Below are positions 8,478 through 17,418 of a stretch of 50,134 nucleotides of DNA, piece by piece (position 1 is the first letter of the stretch; each line of letters opens with the position of its first letter). Both the position numbers and the translations under genes were made by a program. This stretch comes from Lentzea indica (GTDB lineage: Bacteria > Actinomycetota > Actinomycetes > Mycobacteriales > Pseudonocardiaceae), in the NCBI RefSeq assembly GCF_012184385.1, contig NZ_VSRL01000044.1:1-50134 (forward strand), given 5' to 3'. The notes under the pieces are model-generated. The model searched no databases. It had not been told where the DNA came from and saw only the letters and a program-made list of their open reading frames with translations.

Positions 8478-9824
8478 CTACAGAACGTTTACCGCGGCGA
8501 CCACGTCGACTAGACCCGTGCCCTTGTCGAACGACGAGGTGTAGGGCCCGGCCGGCTGGTAGCCGGTGCCGTACTTGTGGGCCGTCGCCTTCAGCGCCCG
8601 CTCGATGTCGGCGGGGGTCGCGGAAGGCTTGGCCTGGAACAGCTGTGCGACGATGCCGGCGATCTGAGGTGCCGCCATCGACGTACCGCTGATGGTGTTG
8701 TACGTGCCGAGGTCGAGCAGCCCGGGCCCGTTCTGCGGGGCCAGGCCGGTCGCGCAGATCGGCAGGTAGAGCCGGCAGGCCGAGACGATGTTCTCACCGG
8801 GTGCCGAGATGTCCGGCCAGGTGGCCGAGTTGGACGCCAGGCCGCGCGAGGAGAAGTCGGACAACGCGCCGTCGCGCGTTCCGGTCCCCTGGTCGTTGTA
8901 CGACGCCACCGAGATCACGCCGGGAGTCTGGTCCTGGCCGGGCGGGTTGGACAGGTTGGTCGCACCGTCGCCGCCGTCGTTGCCGTTCGCCCACACCACG
9001 ACGACGCCTTCGGCCACCAGCCGGCGCTGCAACTTGACCGTCACCGACTCAGGGTCGAACGCACCGCCGCCGGACGGACCATAGGAGTTGTTGATCACCT
9101 TGATCGGCGGGCAGGTCGCGGCCGGCACACCCGCACCGCACGGCGCCTTGTGGTTCTCCAGCACCCAGTTCAACGCGGCGTCCGCGCCGAGGATGAGGAT
9201 CGCCGCACCGGTCGAGATCACCACGCCCTTCGCACCCGGCGCGGAACCACCGACCTCGGTGCCGTCAGCGAGCTTGTAGGGGGTGCCGATCGCGATGCCG
9301 GTGACGTGCGTGCCGTGGCCACCCAGCGAGGTCGTGTCGGTGTCGATGATGTTCGGCACCGGCACGATGCATCCGGTGTCCGTGGACCCGTCCGCGACGC
9401 ACAGGCTCTTCAGGTTGCGGACGATCTTGCCGCCCGCGAACGCCGGGTGCGTCGGGTCCACGCCCGAGTCGATCACCGCGACCGAGACGCCGGCTCCGGT
9501 CAGTCCGGACGCCTGCTGGGCCTCACGGCTGCGCGTGGCGACGGTGCCCGACGAGCCCAGGAACTTGGCCCGCTTCGTCACCTCGACGTTCGTGACGCCC
9601 GGCTTGGCGCGTGCAGAGGAGATCTGCGTCGAGGTGCCGCGGGCGGCGACGACGCCGATCTTGCCGAAGCTCGCGAGCTTCTTCAGACCGGCCGCCTCCA
9701 CCGCGTGTTCGGCGGAGGTGAGATCAGTGCCGTGGACGTAGACCGTCGAGGCCGTCTCGGCTGCCCCGACAGGGGTAGAGGCGGCCACTAGCACTACGGC
9801 GAGCAGTGCGGCGCGTTTGAACAT
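8478..9824 (-). CDS. Secreted subtilisin-like serine protease (S8 family)
   Basis: 448 aa from ATG 9824, preceded by GGAGGG; an upstream in-frame start at 9872 lacks a ribosome site. The signal peptide is about residues 1-23 (MFKRAALLAVVLVAA, then GAA). A short inhibitor-like pro-region runs to about residue 95. The catalytic domain has Asp119 (VAVIDSGVD), His170 (GGHGTHV), oxyanion Asn about 246 (INNSYG) and Ser382 (SGTSMAAP). Four Cys residues in the catalytic domain could form disulfides. There is no C-terminal domain, so it should be released from the cell. It might remove the lanthipeptide leader outside the cell, but it is transcribed separately on the other strand and S8 proteases are abundant in actinomycetes, so this is only a possibility. 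Confidence 0.92.
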   Translation of the reverse strand: MFKRAALLAVVLVAASTPVGAAETASTVYVHGTDLTSAEHAVEAAGLKKLASFGKIGVVAARGTSTQISSARAKPGVTNVEVTKRAKFLGSSGTVATRSREAQQASGLTGAGVSVAVIDSGVDPTHPAFAGGKIVRNLKSLCVADGSTDTGCIVPVPNIIDTDTTSLGGHGTHVTGIAIGTPYKLADGTEVGGSAPGAKGVVISTGAAILILGADAALNWVLENHKAPCGAGVPAATCPPIKVINNSYGPSGGGAFDPESVTVKLQRRLVAEGVVVVWANGNDGGDGATNLSNPPGQDQTPGVISVASYNDQGTGTRDGALSDFSSRGLASNSATWPDISAPGENIVSACRLYLPICATGLAPQNGPGLLDLGTYNTISGTSMAAPQIAGIVAQLFQAKPSATPADIERALKATAHKYGTGYQPAGPYTSSFDKGTGLVDVVAAVNVL

Positions 9825-9967
9825 GAACCCTCCGTGAGCATAGGCAGGCAATCCATCTAACGAGTGATCCACTTATCGGTGACGGCCATCACGCAACGTC
9901 TCGACTGGGTGCGTTTGGACGACCCCGGACCGCTACCGTGTGCATCCGTGCGGAAAGGTGTGGTCCT

Positions 9968-11200
9968 GTGCGGCTGATCCGTCTGGGTGCTGAACCCTCG
10001 GCCATTGGGGCGGACGTCCGTGCCGCCCTCACGGCCTGCGGCGCGGGTACCGAAGTCCTCGGTGGCGTTGCGCTGACCGGCGTGCAGCCACCCGACTGCC
10101 CCGTGCCGCTGGACGCGATCGTCGTGCTGCCCAAGGGCGTTCTGGTGATCGTCGGCGTCGACCTGCCCGATCCCGCCGTGAAGCTCGAAGCTCCGCTCGG
10201 CGGTCAGTGGAAGATCGACGGCTGGCCGCTGGTGTCCCAGGACGGCGCGGCGAACCCCGCGACCGAGGCCGTGGCGGCGGCGACCGCGGTGGCGCAGCGG
10301 ATCCAGGCGATGCGCGCAGAACCGCTGCCGGTCAGCACCGTCGTGGCGGTCGGTCCGTTCGTGAGCCAGGTCGTGCAGCCGACGGTCGACCTCAACCGCG
10401 GCGTGCGGGTTCTGCACCCCAAACCGTCCACTGTGCTCAATGCGGCCCGTGAGCTCGCGACGTCGGCGGTGCCGTGCACGGCCGACCACGCGGCGAAACT
10501 CCTCGCGATCCTGCAGACCACCGGTACGCCACCGACCGCGGCGGCGCTGCTGGCCGAGGGGTTCAGCGACGCCGTCTCCCCCGACCTCGCGTCGGCCAGC
10601 ACGATGCTGATCCCGAAGATCGGCGTCCGGCCCGCGATCCGCAAACGTTTGCCCGCCAAGTTGCCGCTGCCCTACATCGCGGTGGGCGCGCTGGTCGCGT
10701 TGATCCTCATCGTCTGGCTTGTGGTGGCGTTGCCCGGCGACGGCAAGCCGGCCGACGCGACGCCCGCGCCGTCGGCGACATCGCCGACGACGGTGGTCGT
10801 GGACGGCACGACGTTCGTGCCGAAGGAGACGAAGAAGGACAAGGAGTGCCAGGGCCAGGCGATCGGTGACGTGAAGGCGTGGCTGATCGCGAACGAGTGC
10901 CGTGAGCTCCTGCGCGCCACGTACGAGACGACCGTGCAGGGCAAGCAGGCGACCGTGCTGGTGGCGGACCTGGACCTGCTGGACGTGCCGAGCGCGAAGG
11001 CGTTGCACTCGGTCGTCTCGCTGCCGGGTTCCGGTGGCGTGAACGGGCTGGACGGCAAACCGCTGGAGAACGCGGCGTTCGCGAGCGGCGTGAAGGGCAG
11101 CCACGTGCAGCTGGCGCTGGTGGTGTGGTCGGGCGGGCAGGGCGACCCCGCGCTCGACCCGATCGCCAAGCAGGCGTTGCGGCTGCCAGCCACCCGGTAG
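9968..11200 (+). CDS. Membrane protein with N-terminal NERD-like domain
   Basis: 410 aa from GTG 9968 (MRLIRLGAEPSAIGADV). Longer in-frame starts exist but code for less family-like sequence. The first about 120 residues (DAIVVLPKGVLVIVGVDLP, then GQWKIDGWPLV) resemble the core of nuclease-related NERD domains, which link a buried Asp to a strand-rich core. This match is by eye and tentative. One transmembrane helix lies at about residues 238-258 (PLPYIAVGALVALILIVWLV). A Ser/Thr/Pro linker and an extracellular domain of about 120 aa follow. It is divergent from the subtilase with about 140 bp between them. Function unknown. Confidence 0.65.
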   Translation: MRLIRLGAEPSAIGADVRAALTACGAGTEVLGGVALTGVQPPDCPVPLDAIVVLPKGVLVIVGVDLPDPAVKLEAPLGGQWKIDGWPLVSQDGAANPATEAVAAATAVAQRIQAMRAEPLPVSTVVAVGPFVSQVVQPTVDLNRGVRVLHPKPSTVLNAARELATSAVPCTADHAAKLLAILQTTGTPPTAAALLAEGFSDAVSPDLASASTMLIPKIGVRPAIRKRLPAKLPLPYIAVGALVALILIVWLVVALPGDGKPADATPAPSATSPTTVVVDGTTFVPKETKKDKECQGQAIGDVKAWLIANECRELLRATYETTVQGKQATVLVADLDLLDVPSAKALHSVVSLPGSGGVNGLDGKPLENAAFASGVKGSHVQLALVVWSGGQGDPALDPIAKQALRLPATR

Positions 11201-11212
11201 AGGGTGGAGGGC

Positions 11213-11572
11213 ATGGTCGGACAACTTCGTTCTGTCGTGCTCGACTGTCCTGATCCCTCCGAGCTGGCGTCGTTCTACGAGAAACTGCTCGGGGCCGATC
11301 GCCTGGCCGGTGATGACGAGACCTGGGTGGTGATCGTCGCGAACGGCACGAGGCTCGCGTTCCAGCGCAGCGACGACTACCGGCCGCCGGTGTTCCCCGA
11401 TCCGCACGGCTCGCAGCAGTTCCACCTCGACGTGCTGGTCGAGGACGTCGAGGAGGCCGAGCCGAAGGTGCTGGAGCTCGGCGCGCGGCTGGTGCAGAGG
11501 GACAACGACGACACGTTCCGGGTCTACGCGGACCCGGTGGGGCACCCGTTCTGCCTCGTGTGGCTTTCTTGA
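11213..11572 (+). CDS. VOC (glyoxalase-like) superfamily protein
   Basis: 119 aa from ATG 11213, close behind GGAGG. It starts MVGQLRSVVLDCPDPSELA, then FYEKLLG, the standard first beta-alpha unit of a VOC module. A second half (QQFHLDVLVEDVEEAEPKVL) ends with DPVGHPFCLVWLS. His and Glu positions suitable for metal binding are present, but the substrate cannot be told. It lies 12 bp after the NERD-like gene and 21 bp before the oxidoreductase, all on the plus strand, so they may be co-transcribed. Confidence 0.85.
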   Translation: MVGQLRSVVLDCPDPSELASFYEKLLGADRLAGDDETWVVIVANGTRLAFQRSDDYRPPVFPDPHGSQQFHLDVLVEDVEEAEPKVLELGARLVQRDNDDTFRVYADPVGHPFCLVWLS

Positions 11573-11593
11573 TCCGCGCCTAGTGTGGCGGCC

Positions 11594-12934
11594 ATGGACT
11601 TTGACGTCATCGTCATCGGTGGTGGCCCTGTTGGTGAGAACGTGGCGTGGCGGACGGCCGCGGGTGGCCTGTCCACGGCCATGATCGAGAAGGAGCTGGT
11701 CGGCGGCGAGTGCTCGTACTGGGCGTGCATGCCGTCGAAGGCGCTGCTCCGGCCCGGTCATGCCCTCGCGGCCGCCCAGCGCGTGCAAGGCGTGAACGCG
11801 GGCTCGCTCGACCCTGCCGCGGTGCTCGCACGGCGCACCAGCTTCACGTCCAACTGGGACGATTCCGGGCAGGTCAAGTGGGCAGAGTCGGAGAACATCC
11901 ACGTCATCCGCGGCGACGGTGAGGTGACCGGCGAGCGCGAAGTCACCGTCGGCGGTGAGGTCCACCGCGCCCGCCAGGCCGTGGTGGTGTGCACCGGCAG
12001 CGTGCCGAAGATGCCGCCGCTGGAAGGCATCGCCGACACTCCCGTGTGGACTTCGCGGGAGGCCACGTCAGCGCGCGAGGTGCCGGACTCGCTGGTCGTG
12101 CTGGGCGGCGGCGTGGTCGGTGTCGAGATGGCGCAGGCGTGGGCACGGCTCGGGTCGAAGGTGACGCTGGTGGTGTCCGGCGACAGGCCGTTGCCGCGGA
12201 TGGAGGAGTTCGTCGGGCCTCTGGTCGTCGAGGGTCTGCAGGAGGACGGCGTCGAGGTGCTGCTCAACGCCCGTGCGTCGGCTATAGCGCCGGGTGCGTT
12301 GACGCTGCAGGACGGCCGGGTGGTGAAGGGCTCCGAGATCCTCGTCGCGACAGGACGTGTGCCCGCGACCAAGGACCGCAAGCCGCTGACCATCGACGAC
12401 TCCGGCCTGGTGTCCGGTGTGGACGGACGCTGGCTGTACGCGGCCGGCGACGTCACCGGGCGCGCGCTGCTGACGCATCAGGGCAAGTACCAGGGACGGG
12501 CGGTCGGCACGGCGATCCTGGAACGCTCGCGCGGGTTCGAGCCCAAGCAGTGGTCGGCGGGACAGGCGTGGGCGGACCACGTGGCGGTGCCGCAGGTCGT
12601 GTTCACCGACCCCGAGGTGGCGTTCGTCGGGCACACCGCCGAGGAGGCACGGGCGGCAGGCCGCGAGATCAAGGTCGTCGACCTCGACATCGCTGTCGCC
12701 GGCTCTTCGCTGCACGCGGACGGGTACCGCGGCAAGACGCGAATGGTCGTGGACGAGCGCACGCGGACGTTGGTCGGCGTCACGTTCGTCGGCCAGGACG
12801 TGGCCGAGCTGCTGCACTCGGCCACCGTGGCGATCGTCGGGGAGGTCACGGTGGACCGGTTGTGGCACGCGGTGCCCTCATACCCGACGATCAGCGAGGT
12901 CTGGCTGCGGATGCTCGAGGCCTACGGCCTGTGA
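11594..12934 (+). CDS. Pyridine nucleotide-disulfide oxidoreductase (FAD, class I)
   Basis: 446 aa. The N-terminal FAD site is VIVIGGGPVGENVAWR. The redox-active disulfide motif is GGECSYWACMPSKAL (CxxxxC, as in dihydrolipoamide dehydrogenase and mercuric reductase). The NAD(P) fold has VVLGGGVVGVEMAQAW, with Glu in place of the Arg-rich NADP pattern. A second FAD motif ends LYAAGDVTG. The dimerisation domain has the C-terminal base region HAVPSYPTISE. All catalytic elements look intact. GGECSYWAC differs from the lipoamide dehydrogenase pattern GG-TC-N-GC, so a quinone or small-disulfide substrate is as likely as lipoamide. The 3' end overlaps the convergent TetR gene by 13 bp. Confidence 0.88.
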   Translation: MDFDVIVIGGGPVGENVAWRTAAGGLSTAMIEKELVGGECSYWACMPSKALLRPGHALAAAQRVQGVNAGSLDPAAVLARRTSFTSNWDDSGQVKWAESENIHVIRGDGEVTGEREVTVGGEVHRARQAVVVCTGSVPKMPPLEGIADTPVWTSREATSAREVPDSLVVLGGGVVGVEMAQAWARLGSKVTLVVSGDRPLPRMEEFVGPLVVEGLQEDGVEVLLNARASAIAPGALTLQDGRVVKGSEILVATGRVPATKDRKPLTIDDSGLVSGVDGRWLYAAGDVTGRALLTHQGKYQGRAVGTAILERSRGFEPKQWSAGQAWADHVAVPQVVFTDPEVAFVGHTAEEARAAGREIKVVDLDIAVAGSSLHADGYRGKTRMVVDERTRTLVGVTFVGQDVAELLHSATVAIVGEVTVDRLWHAVPSYPTISEVWLRMLEAYGL

Positions 12935-13605
12935 GGGGCCTCCAGCACTGAACCCAGCATGCCGGTGAGCAGTTCGTTCGCCGTGCCGACCACGTACGCG
13001 CGGTCGTCCTCGTCGACTCGTTCGGCGAGCTTGAACAGCGCGTCCGCGGTCTGCACGGCGATCCGGAACGTCAGCATCACCGGGGCGTCGCCGTTCGCGC
13101 CGAACCGGTTGACGAACATCTCCGCCAGCCGTTCGGCCATGAGCTCGTACTGGTCGACGCTGGAGTCGAGCCGGTGGCTGTCCAGCATGTCGCTGAACCG
13201 CACCCGGCCGAAGCCCGGCACGTCGGTCAGCATCCTCATGTAGACGCTGACGGTCTGCGCCATGGCCTCACGCCACGTGTCCGCGATCAGATCGGCGGCG
13301 AACAGCTCCTCGACCTCGCGGAGATAGGTCTCCATCCCGCGAAGTGCCAGAGCGTGCACAACCGATCGTTTGTCGGGAAAGTACTGATAGAAGGAACCAA
13401 TGGGCACTCCGGCCACATCGACGATGCGCGCCGTGGTGATGTCGTCGTAGTCGTATTCGTTCAGCAGGCTCGCACAAGCGTCCAGGATGGCGGAGACGGT
13501 AGCCGCGCCACGCTGTTGCACCGGCTGTCGACGCATCACCCTGGCTAATCTGTCCCTAGCCGGGTCTTCATGCACGTGAACATCTTTATCCATATGGGCC
13601 GTCAT
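12922..13605 (-). CDS. TetR/AcrR-family transcriptional regulator
   Basis: About 227 aa. The helix-turn-helix (TTARIVDVAGVPIGSFYQYF) at about residues 58-77 is canonical TetR. The N-terminal tail is longer than usual (about 35 residues). The start is uncertain: TTG 13611, ATG 13605 and ATG 13593 are in frame and none has a strong ribosome site. The C-terminal helical domain (YMRMLTDVPGF, then FRIAVQTADALFKLAERV) should bind a ligand. It is convergent with the flavin oxidoreductase, so its target is not obvious from layout. Confidence 0.88.
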   Translation of the reverse strand: MTAHMDKDVHVHEDPARDRLARVMRRQPVQQRGAATVSAILDACASLLNEYDYDDITTARIVDVAGVPIGSFYQYFPDKRSVVHALALRGMETYLREVEELFAADLIADTWREAMAQTVSVYMRMLTDVPGFGRVRFSDMLDSHRLDSSVDQYELMAERLAEMFVNRFGANGDAPVMLTFRIAVQTADALFKLAERVDEDDRAYVVGTANELLTGMLGSVLEAPHRP

Positions 13606-13631
13606 GCCCAAGCACAGGTTCCCGACAGGTT

Positions 13632-13850
13632 TCAGCCCGGATCGCCGCGACGTTTGCGGTGAACTACCCAGCCGAAGTCCACAACGCAGACAACGGCGAG
13701 TAGTAAAAGCAGGACCCCGAGCCAGACGAGGTCAGCTCTGACCGCGAGCCACCCGGCCACCGAGTTGAAGACCAGGCCGAACCCGGCAAGCCACAACCGC
13801 AAAGTCAGCGCACTCCTCGGCGGCGCCGGGGGTGGCAGGTAGTCGCTCAC
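13632..13850 (-). CDS. Small two-helix membrane protein
   Basis: 72 aa from GTG 13850 (VSDYLPPPAPPRSALTLRLW), which begins one base after the stop of the upstream membrane gene; this coupling decides the start. Two hydrophobic segments (about residues 18-36 and 40-62) are followed by a short basic tail (HRKRRGDPG). No family recognised. It probably acts with, or is assembled next to, the upstream membrane protein. Confidence 0.6.
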   Translation of the reverse strand: MSDYLPPPAPPRSALTLRLWLAGFGLVFNSVAGWLAVRADLVWLGVLLLLLAVVCVVDFGWVVHRKRRGDPG

Positions 13851-13851
13851 A

Positions 13852-14454
13852 TCACCCGGTTTCCCGCAGCAACGGGGTCTCAACCCGCCTGAGCGGGCGT
13901 GGCGGTTTCGTCACATAGGGCCTAACGAGACGGGTCAGGGCCAGACCAGGGGCGATGAGCGGGACCACGGCGGTCAGCACGGCGGCTGTGACGCCGGCTC
14001 GCATCACGTCCTTCGGCATGACGGCGACGCGGTCGACGACGAACGCCCGCCGTCCGGTCAGGGACACCGCCGCGAGGATGACCAAGAACACGACCATGCT
14101 GAGCATCGCGCGTTGGACCGCATGCTCGTACCCGGCTGCTTCTCCCGCGACCAGGACCGCGAACCAGCCGGCGAGCGCGGGCAGCTGCCCCTGTTCGGTG
14201 GTGGCGGCCCAGCTCAGACCGCCGATCGTGGCGAGCCAGGCGAGGACGTCGGCGCGTTCCTGCGCCCAGACGGATGCCGCGTCGAGGGGAATACCGGTCC
14301 AGGCGAGTACGCCGAGCGGCCTGATCGGGGTGTCGGCGAGTTGGCCGAGCACCCAGGCGAGTGTCCACGCGGACATCAGCACCGCGACGGCCAGCTGCCA
14401 CCGAGGCCTTCGCACCACACAGCGGGCGAGCCGGACGATCTCCGCACGCGTCAT
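13852..14454 (-). CDS. Multi-pass membrane protein of unknown function
   Basis: 200 aa from ATG 14454, preceded by GGTGGGGGG; a longer frame from 14511 has no ribosome site. About five or six hydrophobic segments are visible, for example AVAVLMSAWTLAWVLGQL, MLSMVVFLVILAAVSL and AGVTAAVLTAVVPLIAPGLA. The C-terminus is basic and cytoplasmic-like. No catalytic motif is recognised. It forms a two-gene unit with the small membrane protein that follows. Confidence 0.65.
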   Translation of the reverse strand: MTRAEIVRLARCVVRRPRWQLAVAVLMSAWTLAWVLGQLADTPIRPLGVLAWTGIPLDAASVWAQERADVLAWLATIGGLSWAATTEQGQLPALAGWFAVLVAGEAAGYEHAVQRAMLSMVVFLVILAAVSLTGRRAFVVDRVAVMPKDVMRAGVTAAVLTAVVPLIAPGLALTRLVRPYVTKPPRPLRRVETPLLRETG

Positions 14455-14578
14455 ACCCCCCACCATGCCGTTTCCAGGTGGTTTGCGGAGAAACGTCACC
14501 CCAACGCTCACCCGCCCGGCCCCCGTCCGAGCGCGTTCATCACGCAGCGCAATCCACGATCGGGGGACAGATCTTTCC

Positions 14579-14593
14579 TATGCTGAGTACATG
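14579..14593 (+). promoter_or_regulatory. -10 box of a leaderless marR transcript
   Basis: TATGCT at 14579-14584 lies six bases before the ATG of the MarR gene. No Shine-Dalgarno sequence fits in between, so transcription probably starts at or next to the ATG. Leaderless genes are common in actinomycetes. Confidence 0.5.
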
Positions 14594-15031
14594 AGCATCG
14601 ATCAACTTCTGCGTCTTCCCAGCTACCTGATGCTCCAGCTCGTGCGGGAAGCACGCAGGATCGGCCGTGCCGACCTGTCCCAAGGTCTCCACTGGCCTCA
14701 CCTGACGGTGCTCGCGTACCTCGCGGAGCAGGAAGCCGTGGCGCAGAAGCGGATCAGCGACAGGGTGCGGATGGACGCCAGCGACCTCGTAGCAACCCTG
14801 GATGATCTTGAAGGTTGGGGGTTCGCCCAGCGCAAGAGGGATGAGCGGGATCGGCGGCGGTTCACCGTGGCGATCACGGACGAGGGCAGAGAGGCCCTGC
14901 GCGAGCGGTTGGAGGCGGCACGGGCGCATGAGGAGGAGCTGCTGGCGCCGTTGACGCCGCACGAGCGCATCGTGTTGACCACACTGCTGCGGAAGGCGTA
15001 CCTACACCACGCTGATTTGCGTGTAGATTAG
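14591..15031 (+). CDS. MarR-family transcriptional regulator
   Basis: 146 aa. Winged-helix core: WPHLTVLAYLAEQEAVAQKR, then ISDRVRMDASDLVATLDDLE as recognition helix, then the wing KRDERDRRRFTVAITDEG. It likely binds as a dimer and responds to a small phenolic or antibiotic ligand. It appears leaderless (see 14579). It lies 100 bp upstream of, and on the same strand as, the HelD-type helicase and two NACHT genes, so it is the best candidate regulator of that set. Confidence 0.88.
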   Translation: MSIDQLLRLPSYLMLQLVREARRIGRADLSQGLHWPHLTVLAYLAEQEAVAQKRISDRVRMDASDLVATLDDLEGWGFAQRKRDERDRRRFTVAITDEGREALRERLEAARAHEEELLAPLTPHERIVLTTLLRKAYLHHADLRVD

Positions 15032-15131
15032 ACAGTCTGCGCTCACGCGAACCCGGCGCGGGCAGTGCGCATTAACTACAGTTCTACCAGGGCGATACCT
15101 GATAGAGCACAGTATCGAGAAAAGAGGCACG

Positions 15132-17399
15132 TTGTCAAGCCCCTCCGATGACCTCCGGCTCGCCGAAATGGAGCCGGAGCAGGAATACGTGGCCATGTTG
15201 TACGGCCGGCTCGACGACCTCCGCGAACAGACGTCGAAACGACTCGCACAATCGTTGCGACAAACTGGCGGCACGCACCAGATGCGGTCCGAGCGCGACA
15301 CCTCCGTCGCGATGTACACAGATCAATTGGCTCAGTACAGCGCGGTCGAGAACGGACTCGCCTTCGGCCGGCTCGATTTCCACAACGGTGACCGCTTCTA
15401 CATCGGCCGAATCGGTCTCTTCGACGAGGACAAGGAATACGAGCCGCTGCTGATGGACTGGCGCGCACCCGCCGCCAGGCCGTTCTACCTCGCCACCGCC
15501 GCCTCGCCCGACGGTGTGCGGCGGCGCAGGCACCTGCGGACCCGCTCGCGCAAGGTGATCGGCCTCGACGACGAAGTGCTCGACATCAACTCGGTCCACG
15601 CGTCGCGCAGCGAGAGCCTGACCGGCGAGGCGACGCTGCTGGCGGCGTTGAACGAGTCGCGCACCGGCCAGATGAGCGACATCGTCGCGACGATCCAGGC
15701 GGAGCAGGACGTCATCATCCGGTCCGAGCTGAACGGCGTCGTCGTCGTGCAGGGCGGTCCGGGTACCGGCAAGACCGCGGTGGCCCTGCACCGTGCCGCC
15801 TACCTGCTGTACACGCATCGCCGGCAGCTGGCGAAGCGCGGTGTGCTCGTGGTGGGCCCGAACACGACGTTCCTGCGCTACATCAGTCAGGTTCTGCCGT
15901 CGCTGGGTGAGACCGGCGTGCTGCTGTCGACCGTGGGCGAGCTCTACCCCAACCTGACGGCGACGGGCCGCGAGTCCGCCGACGTCGCCGCCATCAAGGG
16001 CCGCATCCAGATGGCGGACGTGATCGCCGCGGCCGTGCGCGACCGCCAGGAGGCGCCGCCGTTCGTCGAGATCCGTTTCGACAACGACGTGCTGCGCCTG
16101 GACCGGCGAGCGATCTCCGACGCGCGGGGCAGGGCGCGCCGGACCCGCCGCCCGCACAACGAGGCGCGCCGCACGTTCGCCCGCGAGATCATCTCGACGC
16201 TGGCCTCGATGGTGTCCTCCCGTCTTGGTGGGCATCTGCTCGACAAGGCGGACATGGACGACATCCGCCGCGAGCTGCGCGAGTCCGAGGAGGTCCAGGC
16301 CGTGATCTCGTCGCTGTGGCCGGTGCTGACGCCGTTCTCACTGCTCTCCGAGCTCTACGCGAACCCGAAGCGCCGCAACCGCGCGATGTCGAAGTTCACC
16401 CGCGAGGAACGCGATCTGCTGCAGCGCGTTGGTGATGACTGGACTCCGGCGGACGTGCCGCTGCTGGACGAGGCCGCGGAGCTGCTCGGCGAGGACGACA
16501 CGGAGGCCAAGGCCCGCGCCGAACGCCAGCGGCGCCAGGCCATCGAGTACGCCCAGGGCGTTCTCGACATCCTCGACCTCGAGGACGACGCGGACCCGGA
16601 CATCCTGATGGCCACGGACCTGATGGACGCGTACCGGCTGGCCGAGCGCCACGGCGTGGACCGCTACGAGACCGCCGCGGAACGTGCCGCCGCCGACCGC
16701 ACCTGGACGTTCGGCCACATCATCGTGGACGAGGCCCAGGAGCTCTCGGCGATGGCGTGGCGCACGCTGATGCGCCGCTGCCCCAGCAAGTCCATGACGG
16801 TTGTCGGTGACATCGCACAGACCGGTGACATCGGCGGCGCCACCTCGTGGGGTTCCGTCCTGTCGCCGTACGTGCAGAACCGCTGGCGTCTGACCGAGCT
16901 GACCGTCAATTACCGCACGCCCGCCGAGATCATGGAGGTGGCCGCGGACGTGCTCGGTTCCGTCGGCTCCTCCCTGGTGCCACCGACGTCCGTGCGGGAA
17001 ACCGGTGTGGCGCCTTGGGTTTCCTCGGTGTCGTCGTTCGACGCGGAGGTGCCGGGCTTGATCGCCTCGGAGGTCACCGCCGTCGGTGACGGCAAGATCG
17101 CGGTGATCGTGCCCGGCGCGCTGCTGTCGTCGGTGGGTTCGTCCGTGGTCGCTTCGGTGCCGGGGGCGTCGCTGGGCAACGACCTGGAGGAGGCTCAGGT
17201 CGTGGTGCTCGGGGTGACCGACGCGAAGGGCCTGGAGTTCGACTCCGTGGTCGTGGTCGATCCGGATGGAATTCTCGAGGAGTCGCCGCGCGGCGCTTCG
17301 GATCTGTACGTCGCGTTGACTCGTGCCACGCAACGACTTGGCGTCGTGCACACCGGATCGCTGCCCGATGTGCTATCCCGGCTGAAGGACGTTTCGTAA
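15132..17399 (+). CDS. helD: HelD/HelR-type RNA polymerase-associated SF1 helicase
   Basis: 755 aa from TTG 15132, behind AGAGG. The N-terminal arm (about residues 10-75, EPEQEYVAMLYGRLDDLREQ) is the coiled-coil that in HelD enters the polymerase channel. RIGLFDEDKEYEPLLMDWRA is the conserved HelD strand region. Walker A is GGPGTGKT (208-215) and Walker B is HIIVDEAQEL (about 533-542). Further motifs are VVGDIAQTGDI, LTVNYRTPAEIMEVA and C-terminal YVALTRATQRLGV. HelD proteins displace nucleic acid and rescue stalled RNA polymerase; the Streptomyces relative HelR also confers rifamycin tolerance. Length is near that of actinobacterial members. The stop is 19 bp before the first NACHT gene, which suggests co-transcription. 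Confidence 0.88.
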   Translation: MSSPSDDLRLAEMEPEQEYVAMLYGRLDDLREQTSKRLAQSLRQTGGTHQMRSERDTSVAMYTDQLAQYSAVENGLAFGRLDFHNGDRFYIGRIGLFDEDKEYEPLLMDWRAPAARPFYLATAASPDGVRRRRHLRTRSRKVIGLDDEVLDINSVHASRSESLTGEATLLAALNESRTGQMSDIVATIQAEQDVIIRSELNGVVVVQGGPGTGKTAVALHRAAYLLYTHRRQLAKRGVLVVGPNTTFLRYISQVLPSLGETGVLLSTVGELYPNLTATGRESADVAAIKGRIQMADVIAAAVRDRQEAPPFVEIRFDNDVLRLDRRAISDARGRARRTRRPHNEARRTFAREIISTLASMVSSRLGGHLLDKADMDDIRRELRESEEVQAVISSLWPVLTPFSLLSELYANPKRRNRAMSKFTREERDLLQRVGDDWTPADVPLLDEAAELLGEDDTEAKARAERQRRQAIEYAQGVLDILDLEDDADPDILMATDLMDAYRLAERHGVDRYETAAERAAADRTWTFGHIIVDEAQELSAMAWRTLMRRCPSKSMTVVGDIAQTGDIGGATSWGSVLSPYVQNRWRLTELTVNYRTPAEIMEVAADVLGSVGSSLVPPTSVRETGVAPWVSSVSSFDAEVPGLIASEVTAVGDGKIAVIVPGALLSSVGSSVVASVPGASLGNDLEEAQVVVLGVTDAKGLEFDSVVVVDPDGILEESPRGASDLYVALTRATQRLGVVHTGSLPDVLSRLKDVS

Positions 17400-17418
17400 C
17401 GAACGTTTGGAGGCCTGG

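Noticed and set aside
8478..9824. Subtilase as dedicated lanthipeptide leader protease
   Set aside because: Opposite strand, separated by DUF3145, no cluster-specific feature; kept only as a possibility.
9857..11965. Minus-strand open frame of 702 codons opposite the NERD-like and VOC genes
   Set aside because: Low-complexity Arg/His-rich antisense shadow.
15032..15131. Rifamycin-associated inverted repeat before the HelD-type gene
   Set aside because: No convincing long palindrome seen; only a weak GATAC/GTATC pair.
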